NCBI GenBank assembly: GCA_002315795.1 | Contig: DCIF01000103.1 | Span: forward strand, 1-7,240 | DNA length: 7,240 nt | Source: Bacteroidales bacterium UBA1733 | Lineage (GTDB): Bacteria; Bacteroidota; Bacteroidia; Bacteroidales; UBA3663 | Direction: 5' to 3' | Shown here: positions 1 through 6,233 of the stretch, in pieces | Numbering within the stretch: position 1 is the stretch's first letter | Layout of the letters: every line of letters starts with the position of its first letter | The notes under the pieces: generated by a model | Told to the model about the DNA's origin: nothing | The model's input: only the letters and a program-made list of their open reading frames with translations | The model's database searches: none | Made by a program: the position numbers and the translations under genes

Positions 1-280
1 AGTAGGCGCCGGTGGCCTTGATCTCCTTCATCTTGCTGCCATCGGTGGTCTTGTTGAACTCGATGGTCATGTCGCGTGGATCGGTTGGATTGAGCATCCA
101 CTGTGACAACTGGTTGTTGCCGTCGTTGAGTGCCTTGACGCGGATGGTTACTTTGCCACCGCGTGGAATGCCGGTGATCTGTCCTTCTGTATCGGTTGCC
201 TGCTCGAATGAGTAGTCTAACTTGATTACCTCTCTATCTACAAAGTCCTGGACCTTAAGGGTTACTGGATTAACTGCCAT
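1..280 (-). CDS. tssD: Hcp/TssD-like type VI secretion tube protein, partial (3' end outside window)
   Basis: Reading leftward from an ATG at 280 gives 93 codons with no stop up to the window edge, starting MAVNPVTLKVQDF. Bacteroidota Hcp (TssD) proteins are about 130 residues, so roughly two thirds is present. Seen here and typical of that family: an N-terminal beta strand; a 'Y-S-F-x-Q-x-T-D-x-x-G' segment near residues 23-33; a 'PRGGKVTIRV' strand near 39-48; a 'QWMLNPTDPRDMTIEF' segment near 60-75; and a 'KMKEIKATGAY' strand near 83-93. Hcp hexamers stack into the inner tube that the contractile sheath ejects and can carry effectors. No signal peptide is seen, as expected for a cytosolic tube protein. 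No other T6SS gene is visible, so it may be part of a locus to the left or an orphan paralog. Assignment is from remembered family pattern, not a search. The start is supported by a -7 box about 70 bp upstream. Confidence 0.72.
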   Translation of the reverse strand, partial: MAVNPVTLKVQDFVDREVIKLDYSFEQATDTEGQITGIPRGGKVTIRVKALNDGNNQLSQWMLNPTDPRDMTIEFNKTTDGSKMKEIKATGAY

Positions 281-350
281 AGTTGTATATTTTTTAATGA
301 TTAATATTATCTGTTTGTTTTGCCAAACTGTTTCTTGTTGTTTGACGGTG

Positions 351-358
351 CAAAGGTA
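351..358 (-). promoter_or_regulatory. putative -7 box of the hcp promoter
   Basis: The minus strand reads TACCTTTG at 358-351, an exact match to the Bacteroidota -7 consensus TAnnTTTG. This places transcription start near 344 and gives a leader of about 64 nt. No TTTG is present at the expected -33 position (about 379-382). That spot is occupied by the first unit of the palindromic motif array (377-394), which suggests, as inference, that a DNA-binding protein helps or blocks polymerase here. Confidence 0.5.
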
Positions 359-376
359 GGGCGTTTTTCAGACGTA

Positions 377-455
377 TGTCGGACATTTTATGAAATGTTT
401 GCGGACATTTTGTGAATTTCACAGATTGTACGTGTTTTTCACAAATTGTTCGTAA
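377..455. repeat. four-unit palindromic motif array (upstream copy)
   Basis: Four related 18-bp units are present. Two are in forward orientation (377-394 and 399-416, core CGGACATTTTRTGAA) and two are inverted (418-435 TTCACAGATTGTACGTGT and 438-455 TTCACAAATTGTTCGTAA). Start-to-start spacing is 22, 19 and 20 bp, about two helical turns. Units 2 and 3 meet in a perfect 13-bp palindrome, TGTGAATTTCACA, at 411-423. Positions 399-455 align without gaps to the element at 1959-2015, with 44 of 57 identical bases by hand count. It may be an operator array or a dispersed palindromic (REP/MITE-like) element. No transposase or clear target duplication was seen. Confidence 0.75.
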
Positions 456-519
456 AAATATGTAATTCAGAGCGAATAATAAGAGAGAATTGTCTTTTTT
501 TTATGTTTTGGATCAGCTA

Positions 520-543
520 TTTCGCGAAAAAATCTTATATTTG
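520..543 (+). promoter_or_regulatory. putative hydrolase promoter with adjacent 10-bp palindrome
   Basis: TATATTTG at 536-543 matches the Bacteroidota -7 consensus TAnnTTTG and would start transcription near 550, leaving a leader of about 50 nt before the ATG at 601. The nearest upstream TTTG (507-510) is 25 bp away, longer than the usual 19-21, so the -33 element is weak. The perfect palindrome TTTCGCGAAA at 520-529 sits in the spacer just upstream of the -7 box, a plausible operator position. The palindrome is observed; its role is inferred. Confidence 0.5.
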
Positions 544-600
544 CACCATAAATGGCGTGTCAAGTATCAATACTGATTACACTTATTACATTATATATTT

Positions 601-1956
601 ATGAAACAACGTTTACTCTTTGCAGCAAGCATGGTGCTTTGCTGTGTAACTAATCCTTTGCATGCTCAGTGGTACGAAGTGACCGACAAACAGACCAATG
701 ACGATGGCAAGATGCTCTGGTGTAACTACAACTACAAGTCAGTTGACGAGCGAGGCGAGGAGATTACGCTCTCGGCTTATATGCAGTGTGGCTCTTCTCC
801 GGACATGAAGAGCAAATTTATTGCAGAGCCTCTCAACCAACTGGTGCTCGCTCATCACGTCACGATCTTCGACCCAAAGAAAGCTCCTACTTCTGAGAAA
901 TCAGAACTGATAGATATCAGCATGGCTGGTAACCAGCTCTACATCGTGCCCGACTATCAGGGCTTCGGTAGCTCTGTCGACCGTAACCAGCTTTACCTGA
1001 TCCACGATCTCTCTGCACGTCAGTGCTACGATGCGCTTGAAGCTGGCAAGAAGCTCTTCGATGAGGAGGCCAACGTGAAGCTTCATGACAACTGGGGACT
1101 CTACTTGACGGGTGCTTCACAAGGTGCTTCGAATGCAGTGGCAACACAACGTTTCATGGAACAGCAGGAACTGGACCAGCAGTGGCGACTCCAGAAGACG
1201 CTGGTGGCTGATGGTCCCTATTGCCCTACGGCCATGCTGGAGTCTTACATGTACGACCCCGACTATCAGAAGTTGCTCATGCCATTGGTCCTGCCACTGA
1301 CGCTCCGTGCGCTGTGGACGGCCTATCCGGAAGATCTGGCTGCTTACAAATTCACTGACTGCTTTACGCAGAGCTTTCTGCCTGTGCTTACACAGTTGGA
1401 GAATGGCGGCGACGCTGATGAAATCAGCAAGCAGCTGACGACCGATGGACCTATGGACATCAGCACCATCCTCAGTACGGATCTGCTGAACCAGGAATCT
1501 GCGTTGCAAAAGGCTATCAAAGCTTGTCTGGCTAAGAATGACCTCGATCAGGGCTGGACTCCCATCCATCAGATTACTGGCTATGGCTGCATCAACGATG
1601 ACGTCATCCCTAACCTCAACAACACGCGTATGGCGGAAGCATTCGATGCAGAGACTTTTGCTGTGGAGGACTACTCTACATACGTAAATATAGCTTACCC
1701 GATAGTCCATGCTATGGATGTCGGGTTAGACGGCAAGCACCAGATTACCTGTGGACTTTTCCTGGGCTTCGGTACCTTATTCTTCGGTGCTGTCCCCTAT
1801 CTGGCTTCGATGATACCAAATCAGAATCCGTCGAGCCTCGAAGCTATCGAGACAACCCCTTCTGATGATTGTCTCTACGACCTTTATGGACATAAGCTCA
1901 CACCTTCAAGCAAGGGCTTCTCTGTCAAGAATGGCCGTGTAGTATTCACTAAATAA
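601..1956 (+). CDS. secreted alpha/beta-hydrolase, lipase/esterase-like
   Basis: The protein has 451 residues. Residues 1-22 form a Sec signal peptide (KQR basic start, hydrophobic core, likely cleavage LHA|QW), so the product should leave the cytoplasm. The mature part looks like an alpha/beta-hydrolase. 'VPDYQGFGSS' at 116-125 is the strand and oxyanion-side loop common in secretory lipases. The nucleophile elbow is G-A-S-Q-G at 171-175 (Ser173). An Asp at 333 or 334 in 'NDDVIP' and His380 in 'DGKHQIT' are in the right order to complete a triad. Residues about 205-325 between them are probably a helical lid. The last 27 or so residues ('LYDLYGHKL...KGFSVKNGRVVFTK') match a short C-terminal tail frequent on exported Prevotella/Bacteroides proteins, resembling the end of T9SS sorting domains. 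The substrate cannot be told, and peptidase or acyl-esterase activity is also possible. It is monocistronic, divergent from hcp and convergent with metK. Confidence 0.75.
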   Translation: MKQRLLFAASMVLCCVTNPLHAQWYEVTDKQTNDDGKMLWCNYNYKSVDERGEEITLSAYMQCGSSPDMKSKFIAEPLNQLVLAHHVTIFDPKKAPTSEKSELIDISMAGNQLYIVPDYQGFGSSVDRNQLYLIHDLSARQCYDALEAGKKLFDEEANVKLHDNWGLYLTGASQGASNAVATQRFMEQQELDQQWRLQKTLVADGPYCPTAMLESYMYDPDYQKLLMPLVLPLTLRALWTAYPEDLAAYKFTDCFTQSFLPVLTQLENGGDADEISKQLTTDGPMDISTILSTDLLNQESALQKAIKACLAKNDLDQGWTPIHQITGYGCINDDVIPNLNNTRMAEAFDAETFAVEDYSTYVNIAYPIVHAMDVGLDGKHQITCGLFLGFGTLFFGAVPYLASMIPNQNPSSLEAIETTPSDDCLYDLYGHKLTPSSKGFSVKNGRVVFTK

Positions 1957-1958
1957 GT

Positions 1959-2015
1959 TTACGGACAATCTGTGAATTTCACGCAACGGATGCGGTTTTC
2001 ACAGATTGTCCGTAA
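1959..2015. repeat. 57-bp palindromic element (downstream copy), possible bidirectional terminator
   Basis: The left arm TTACGGACAATCTGTGAA (1959-1976) and right arm TTCACAGATTGTCCGTAA (1998-2015) are perfect 18-bp inverted repeats around a 21-nt centre. The centre begins TTTCAC, so a degenerate third unit starts at 1978. Unit starts at 1959, 1978 and 1998 have the same 19- and 20-bp spacing as units 2-4 of the upstream array. The element begins 2 bp after the hydrolase stop codon and ends 23 bp before the metK stop, so as RNA its long hairpin could end transcription from both convergent genes. The right side is followed by TTTATATTT, a weak U tract for plus-strand transcripts. Confidence 0.8.
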
Positions 2016-2038
2016 TTTATATTTGCAAAAAAGTCTGT

Positions 2039-3304
2039 TTAGAGGCCGAATGCGGTCTTTACAGCATCAACATAATCAAGCTTCTCCCAGGTGAAGAGTT
2101 CTACCTCCATGGTCTTCTGGCGACCGAGACGATCAGTGAAGGTCTTGGTGACTACTTCGCATGGACGACCGAAATGGCCGTAAGCAGCGGTCTGTGTGTA
2201 GATCGGATTGCGAAGCTTGAGACGCTGCTCGATGGCACGAGGAGTCATATCGAACACCTGGCTCACCTTAGCAGAAATCTCAGCATCTGAGAGCTGCACC
2301 TTAGCAGTGCCATAGGTATTGACGAAGAGGCTCACTGGCTGTGCAACACCGATGGCGTAAGCGACCTGTACGAGAGCTTTGTCGGCTACTCCAGCTGCCA
2401 CAAGGTTATTGGCGATGTGACGTGCTGCGTATGCGGCAGAACGATCGACCTTAGAAGGATCTTTGCCTGAGAAAGCACCACCACCATGAGCGCCATGACC
2501 GCCATAGGTATCGACGATGATCTTACGACCGGTAAGACCGGTATCACCATGAGGACCACCGATGACGAACTTGCCGGTAGGATTGACAAAAAGGGTGAAG
2601 TTCTCGTCAAAGAGCGCGCGCTCTTTCTCATTGAGACGGTTCTCAATGACACGTGGGATGAGGATAGTGCGGACATCCTCACGGATCTTGGCAAGCATCT
2701 TCTCATCATCGCTATCGAACTCATCGTGCTGTGTTGAGATCACGATGGTATGTACGCGTACTGGCTGGTTGGTCTCACCGTCATATTCGACAGTAACCTG
2801 GCTCTTAGCATCAGGACGGAGGTATGGCATTGGAGAGGGTTCCTCACGACGGATCTTATCAAGCTCAATGAGCAGGAGATGGCTCAGCTCGAGGGTGAGT
2901 GGCATCCGGTTGTGCGTCTCGTTAGTGGCATAGCCGAACATCATACCCTGATCACCAGCGCCCTGCTCTTCTGGAACGCTTCGCTCAACGCCACGGTTGA
3001 TATCAGCGCTCTGAGCATGTAGTGCTGAGAAGATGCCACAGCTCTCGCTATCGAACTTGTACTCGGCCTTGGTGTAACCGATCTCGCGGATCGTCTCACG
3101 CACACTGTCGCGGAGCTCTACATCGGCCGTGGTCTTTATCTCGCCAGCAATGACTACCTGTCCGGTAGTAACGAGGGTCTCACAAGCTACTTTGCTCTGT
3201 GGATCCCATGCGAGAAGGTTGTCAAGTACTGTGTCGCTGATCTGATCAGCGACCTTGTCTGGGTGTCCTTTTGACACCGATTCGGAAGTGAATAAATAGT
3301 TCAT
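2039..3304 (-). CDS. metK: S-adenosylmethionine synthetase (methionine adenosyltransferase)
   Basis: This cytosolic enzyme makes S-adenosylmethionine from methionine and ATP, releasing phosphate and pyrophosphate. It supplies methyl groups for enzymes such as RsmH, encoded nearby. With the ATG at 3304 it has 421 residues and starts [17 protein letters not shown], aligning with the usual bacterial N-terminus. Visible family hallmarks are the ATP/Mg motif GHPDK at 13-17, signature [11 protein letters not shown] at 115-125 and signature GGGAFSGKD at 274-282, followed by PSKVDRS. It is longer than the roughly 384-residue E. coli enzyme; the extra residues seem to lie in central loops (for example around 188-230), as I recall for Bacteroidales MetK, and no motif is interrupted. 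A TTG two codons upstream (3308-3310) stays in frame but lies in a leader hairpin, so ATG is preferred. The gene is transcribed alone from its own promoter and converges on the hydrolase gene. Confidence 0.97.
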   Translation of the reverse strand: MNYLFTSESVSKGHPDKVADQISDTVLDNLLAWDPQSKVACETLVTTGQVVIAGEIKTTADVELRDSVRETIREIGYTKAEYKFDSESCGIFSALHAQSADINRGVERSVPEEQGAGDQGMMFGYATNETHNRMPLTLELSHLLLIELDKIRREEPSPMPYLRPDAKSQVTVEYDGETNQPVRVHTIVISTQHDEFDSDDEKMLAKIREDVRTILIPRVIENRLNEKERALFDENFTLFVNPTGKFVIGGPHGDTGLTGRKIIVDTYGGHGAHGGGAFSGKDPSKVDRSAAYAARHIANNLVAAGVADKALVQVAYAIGVAQPVSLFVNTYGTAKVQLSDAEISAKVSQVFDMTPRAIEQRLKLRNPIYTQTAAYGHFGRPCEVVTKTFTDRLGRQKTMEVELFTWEKLDYVDAVKTAFGL

Positions 3305-3420
3305 ACGCAACTTTCGTTGCAGGTTTTCGCATAAGCGAAGACCATCAACTTTTTAGATGGTTAAAAATCATCAGCAACTTTTGCAATGGTTGCCAATCAT
3401 TAGGGTTAATATAAAAAATG
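3305..3420 (-). promoter_or_regulatory. structured metK 5' leader, candidate cis-regulatory RNA
   Basis: Transcription predicted to start near 3420 leaves about 116 nt of leader. On the minus strand, in order, four hairpins can form. D pairs GCAAC with GTTGC (3389-3393 with 3374-3378). C pairs ACCATC with GATGGT (3356-3361 with 3341-3346). B pairs TTCGC with GCGAA (3335-3339 with 3326-3330). A pairs GCAAC with GTTGC around a GAAA tetraloop (3316-3320 with 3307-3311) and ends 2 nt before the start codon. Because A and D use the same GCAAC/GTTGC sequences, they can swap partners to form two nested long-range helices enclosing B and C as a multibranch fold. I cannot match this to a named SAM riboswitch class. 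An in-frame mini-ORF of nine codons (3400-3371) is also present but not methionine-rich. Confidence 0.4.
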
Positions 3421-3453
3421 CGGGCGCAAAGATAAGAAAAATATCTCTGCGCC
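3411..3453 (-). terminator. intrinsic terminator of the transporter operon, overlapping the metK promoter
   Basis: Downstream of the transporter stop codon (3476), the minus strand has GGCGCA (3453-3448) pairing with TGCGCC (3428-3423), extended by AGATA (3446-3442) with TATCT (3434-3430), around a 7-nt loop. The one non-Watson-Crick position is G-U in minus-strand RNA but A-C in plus-strand RNA, so the helix is continuous over 12 bp only in the transporter transcript. A run of six T (3418-3413) follows after a 4-nt gap. This is a good but not ideal rho-independent terminator. Confidence 0.65.
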
Positions 3454-3458
3454 ACAAA
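3427..3458 (-). promoter_or_regulatory. metK promoter, consensus Bacteroidota type
   Basis: On the minus strand TTTG at 3458-3455 (-33) is followed, after exactly 20 bp, by TATCTTTG at 3434-3427 (-7), a full match to TTTG-N20-TAnnTTTG. Predicted transcription start is near 3420. The -7 box and spacer fall inside the terminator hairpin of the upstream transporter operon. Confidence 0.7.
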
Positions 3459-3475
3459 TCTCAAGTCATTTATTT

Positions 3476-4801
3476 TTAGAATATTTCTAATCCGCTCAAG
3501 AAAATGATGAAAATGCAAAGTGGAGCGAAATATCTGACGATAAAATAGAACGCTGGTATGTACCAGCCAGAGACGGCACCATGATTGGTGAGCGTATCTA
3601 TAAATTTCTCTTTCGGAAGGATCCAGCCGACATAGATAGACATCAGCATACCACATCCTGGCATGAAATAATTGGCCGTGACATGATTGAAAAGATCGAA
3701 GAAGGTCTTGCCAAACATGCTGAGCTGTTCGCTGTAAGCAGGACAGAATGAGAAGCAGCAGAGGACACCAAGCACCAGACCGATGGCTGTGGTGACAAGC
3801 ACCGATTTGCGACGTGTAAGATGGAACTCCTCATGGAGGATAGCAATCGGTGTCTCGAACATAGAGATGGTGCTGGTCAGAGCGGCTAAAGAGAGCAGCA
3901 GGAAGAAGAGCACGCACCAGAAATAACTGCCAGGCATCTGACTGAAGACCTCAGGCAAGGTAATGAAGGCCAGGCCTGGACCCGTGTCTGGCATCACTCC
4001 ATAAGAGAAACAGGCTGGGAAGATAACGACTCCGGAGAGAATCGCAATGAGCGTATCGAGCAAAGTGATGCTCAACGCGGTCTTTCCCATAGAAGTACTA
4101 TCGGCCAGATATGAACCGTATGTGAGCAGACAGCCGATACCGACAGAGATACTGAAGAACGACTGTCCCATGGCAGAGACAATGACCGAAGCATTGATCT
4201 TAGAGAAGTCCGGATGGAAAAGGAAGGTCAGACCTTCGTCGGCTCCAGGCAACAGCAGAGAATTAACGCACAGCAATACAAGCAGCACACCTAAGACAGG
4301 CATCATGATGTTAGATGCACGCTCAATGCCTTTCTGCACACCACCGAGCACTATGACTGCATTTATGAGGATAAACAGCACGGTGCAGAACAACGGAGAG
4401 ATGAGACCGGAACTGAACTGAACGAAATCAGGGATGATATCGAGGATAGCACTGACCGAGTAAAAGAGGGTCCAACCTGCTACAACCGAATAAAAACCGA
4501 GGATGAGCAACATTGAAATCGCACCAATATATCCGAGTATTGGCCAACCAGAGTGGGGAGAGAACTTGCGATAAGCTCCTACGGAATTGCTATGAGTGGT
4601 GCGTCCTAATGATAGTTCGGCCAACATCAGTGGAGTGCCAAGTATGAGCACACAAAGCAGATAAATAAGTATGAAGGCTGCACCACCATTGGTGCCGACT
4701 TCAGTAGGGAATCGCCAGATATTACCGAGACCTACTGCAGAACCTACAGCAGCCAGGATACCACCTATTTTGGTGACGAAAAGAGCACGTTCGTTTGCCA
4801 T
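3476..4801 (-). CDS. sodium-dependent amino-acid symporter, NSS/SNF family (second of tandem pair)
   Basis: This inner-membrane protein of 441 residues has about 11-12 hydrophobic segments and is predicted to import an amino acid with Na+. The family signature GSAVGLGNIWRFP is at 20-32 (TM1, partly unwound in LeuT), followed by 'TNGGAAF'. Tyr104 matches the substrate-contacting Tyr of TM3 in LeuT. The TM6 motif F-F-S-I-S-V-G-I-G is at 215-223, and the TM8 motif A-A-L-T-S at 306-310 keeps the Thr/Ser ligands of the second sodium site. The Arg-x-x-Trp inner-gate motif of LeuT appears as R5-A-L-F8. An Asp in 'LLDT' (249) lies in TM7, where I recall bacterial members using an acidic residue in place of chloride. 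The ATG at 4801 lies 16 bp after the stop of its paralog, implying one operon. Substrate is unknown; tryptophan, tyrosine, branched amino acids or methionine are known for the family. Confidence 0.9.
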   Translation of the reverse strand: MANERALFVTKIGGILAAVGSAVGLGNIWRFPTEVGTNGGAAFILIYLLCVLILGTPLMLAELSLGRTTHSNSVGAYRKFSPHSGWPILGYIGAISMLLILGFYSVVAGWTLFYSVSAILDIIPDFVQFSSGLISPLFCTVLFILINAVIVLGGVQKGIERASNIMMPVLGVLLVLLCVNSLLLPGADEGLTFLFHPDFSKINASVIVSAMGQSFFSISVGIGCLLTYGSYLADSTSMGKTALSITLLDTLIAILSGVVIFPACFSYGVMPDTGPGLAFITLPEVFSQMPGSYFWCVLFFLLLSLAALTSTISMFETPIAILHEEFHLTRRKSVLVTTAIGLVLGVLCCFSFCPAYSEQLSMFGKTFFDLFNHVTANYFMPGCGMLMSIYVGWILPKEKFIDTLTNHGAVSGWYIPAFYFIVRYFAPLCIFIIFLSGLEIF

Positions 4802-4817
4802 TATATAAAAAGGAGGA

Positions 4818-6206
4818 TTAAAGGATTCCGATGCCTCCGAGGAAGATCAGCAGGATACAGATTGGCGCAAAAATACGGAGCAGCCACAAAAGAGGTTTGA
4901 GATACCAGCCTGAGTCGTTCCGCCAGTTGGAAATGGCATCGCGGATGATGTCTTTATCAAGACGCCAACCGACATAGAGCGAAGTGAAGAACGCACAGAC
5001 TGGCATCATATATTTAGAGGTGGCAGTATCGAGCAGATCGAACATAGAATCACCGAGGAACGGAAGCCCCATCCAGGTACCGATAATTGGCAGGCAACAG
5101 AGGCCAAGGACCAGCGAAAGAAGACAGCAGCTCCAGGTGGCACGACGGCGTGTTGTGTGGAATACTTCCTGCACAAAGGAGATCGGGACTTCAAAGATGC
5201 TCATGCAGGAAGTGAGACCAGCTACTGTGATGAGCAGGAAAAACAAAAGACACCAGAGATAGCCACCAGGCATCTGCTGGAAAACGATTGGCAACGTCTT
5301 GAATACCAAGCTCGGACCAGACAAATCGGACGGCATACCTGCAGAGAGGTCGGCAGGCATCTCAAAGTAAGTAAAACAGGCTGGGAAGATGACCACGCCA
5401 GCAAGGATGGCAATGGTAGTATCGAGCAAAGAAACCTGCATGGCTGTCTTGCCAATCTTGGTATTATCACCGAGATAACTGCCATAGGCAATCATGATTC
5501 CCATGGCCACTGAGAGGCTGAAGAAAGCCTGTCCCATAGCATCGATGAAGGTCTCACCATTGACGCGTGAGAAGTCGGGCAAAAAGAGGAATTTAAGGCC
5601 TTCTGAGGCCTTATCGAGCGTAAAGCTATTAATAACTAATCCGAAGAGCAGAACGGCCAGCAGAGGCATCATAAAACGCGAAGCACGCTCGATGCCTTTC
5701 TGCACACCTCCGAGAAGAATCATTGCATTGAGTATGATGGCAATAAGCATCCAGACCAACATCTCAGAACTCTGTGTAAACTGTCCGAAATGTGCGGAGA
5801 TGGCTTCTGCTCCCTGAGGAAAACCATCGGTGATGGAGAGCCAGGTATAGTAGAGGGTCCAACCTAAGACAACGACGTAGAAACCCAGGATGAAGACAGC
5901 TACGAGAATGCCTAAGACGCCGATCCAATACCACTGAGTCCCCGGACTAAGACGACGGAAAGCACTGGCCACATTGCTGTGAGAAGAACGACCAATGACA
6001 AACTCAGCAATCAGCAGAGGCATGCCAAGAAGACACACCGACAAGATGTAGATCAGAAGAAATGCACCACCGCCATTATCTCCCACTTCATAAGGGAATC
6101 GCCAGATATTGCCTAGTCCGACAGCTGAACCGACAGCTGCAGCAACGGCTCCTAAACGGGTGGCAAACGTGGCTCGGGATTCTGTATTATTGTTTGTTTT
6201 CGACAT
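4818..6206 (-). CDS. sodium-dependent amino-acid symporter, NSS/SNF family (first of tandem pair)
   Basis: This polytopic inner-membrane protein has 462 residues from the ATG at 6206 (MSKTNNNTES...). Signature GSAVGLGNIWRFP is at 26-38 with 'DNGGGAFLLIY' next. Tyr110 matches the TM3 substrate Tyr of LeuT, F-F-S-L-S-V-A-M-G at 228-236 is the TM6 unwound region, and A-G-L-T-S at 329-333 in TM8 supplies sodium ligands. R11-A-T-F14 replaces the usual inner-gate Arg-x-x-Trp. It is clearly paralogous to the downstream gene over its full length ('GIERAS', 'LLDT.IAIL.GVVIFPACF', 'MPGCG/MPVCA'), consistent with tandem duplication. It also has about 15 extra residues near 284-298 between TM7 and the next conserved block. 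An upstream in-frame ATG at 6212 (MTMSK) is the alternative start. A TTG at 6236 extends the frame but is part of the -7 promoter box, so it is rejected. It is first in a two-gene operon. Confidence 0.92.
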   Translation of the reverse strand: MSKTNNNTESRATFATRLGAVAAAVGSAVGLGNIWRFPYEVGDNGGGAFLLIYILSVCLLGMPLLIAEFVIGRSSHSNVASAFRRLSPGTQWYWIGVLGILVAVFILGFYVVVLGWTLYYTWLSITDGFPQGAEAISAHFGQFTQSSEMLVWMLIAIILNAMILLGGVQKGIERASRFMMPLLAVLLFGLVINSFTLDKASEGLKFLFLPDFSRVNGETFIDAMGQAFFSLSVAMGIMIAYGSYLGDNTKIGKTAMQVSLLDTTIAILAGVVIFPACFTYFEMPADLSAGMPSDLSGPSLVFKTLPIVFQQMPGGYLWCLLFFLLITVAGLTSCMSIFEVPISFVQEVFHTTRRRATWSCCLLSLVLGLCCLPIIGTWMGLPFLGDSMFDLLDTATSKYMMPVCAFFTSLYVGWRLDKDIIRDAISNWRNDSGWYLKPLLWLLRIFAPICILLIFLGGIGIL

Positions 6207-6233
6207 AGTCATAAATATGTAATAACGCGAGTG

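Larger units (their letters stand above)
281..600. other. divergent intergenic regulatory region between hcp and hydrolase
   Basis: This 320-bp AT-rich stretch holds no convincing gene. It separates two divergently transcribed genes. From left to right it contains the hcp leader (about 281-344), a minus-strand -7 box at 351-358, four related 18-bp motif units at 377-455, a perfect 10-bp palindrome at 520-529, a plus-strand -7 box at 536-543 and the hydrolase leader to 600. A small inverted repeat (AGTAT-CA-ATACT) lies at 563-574 in that leader. Confidence 0.7.

Noticed and set aside
12..215. 67-codon plus-strand open frame at the left edge
   Set aside because: The minus-strand frame through the same bases has a TssD-like sequence and a promoter box; the plus frame has no support.
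411..423. CRP-like site TGTGA...TCACA
   Set aside because: The half-sites are separated by 3 bp rather than the 6 bp a CRP-type dimer needs; the palindrome is better explained by the junction of two array units.
1117..1710. 197-codon minus-strand open frame within the hydrolase gene
   Set aside because: It lies wholly inside a well-supported gene with signal peptide and catalytic motifs, shows no recognisable domain, and has no promoter; it is a shadow frame.
399..2015. invertible DNA segment bounded by inverted repeats
   Set aside because: Each boundary element is itself palindromic, no recombinase gene is present, and inversion would detach the hydrolase from a fixed promoter only if the crossover lay within the array; the evidence is insufficient.
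2018..2025. TATATTTG resembling a plus-strand -7 box after the hydrolase
   Set aside because: It points into the antisense strand of metK, has no properly spaced -33 box, and AT-rich sequence gives such matches by chance.
3308..3310. TTG as an earlier metK start
   Set aside because: It adds only two residues, lies in a leader hairpin, and the ATG at 3304 aligns with the usual MetK N-terminus.
3371..3400. nine-codon leader peptide (MIGNHCKSC) in the metK leader
   Set aside because: It has no methionine run or other regulatory codon pattern, and short frames are common; kept only as a note in the leader entry.
4802..4817. CCTCCT (minus strand) between the two transporters, like the anti-Shine-Dalgarno sequence
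   Set aside because: It is in the wrong orientation for a ribosome binding site, and Bacteroidota rarely use Shine-Dalgarno pairing; probably chance.
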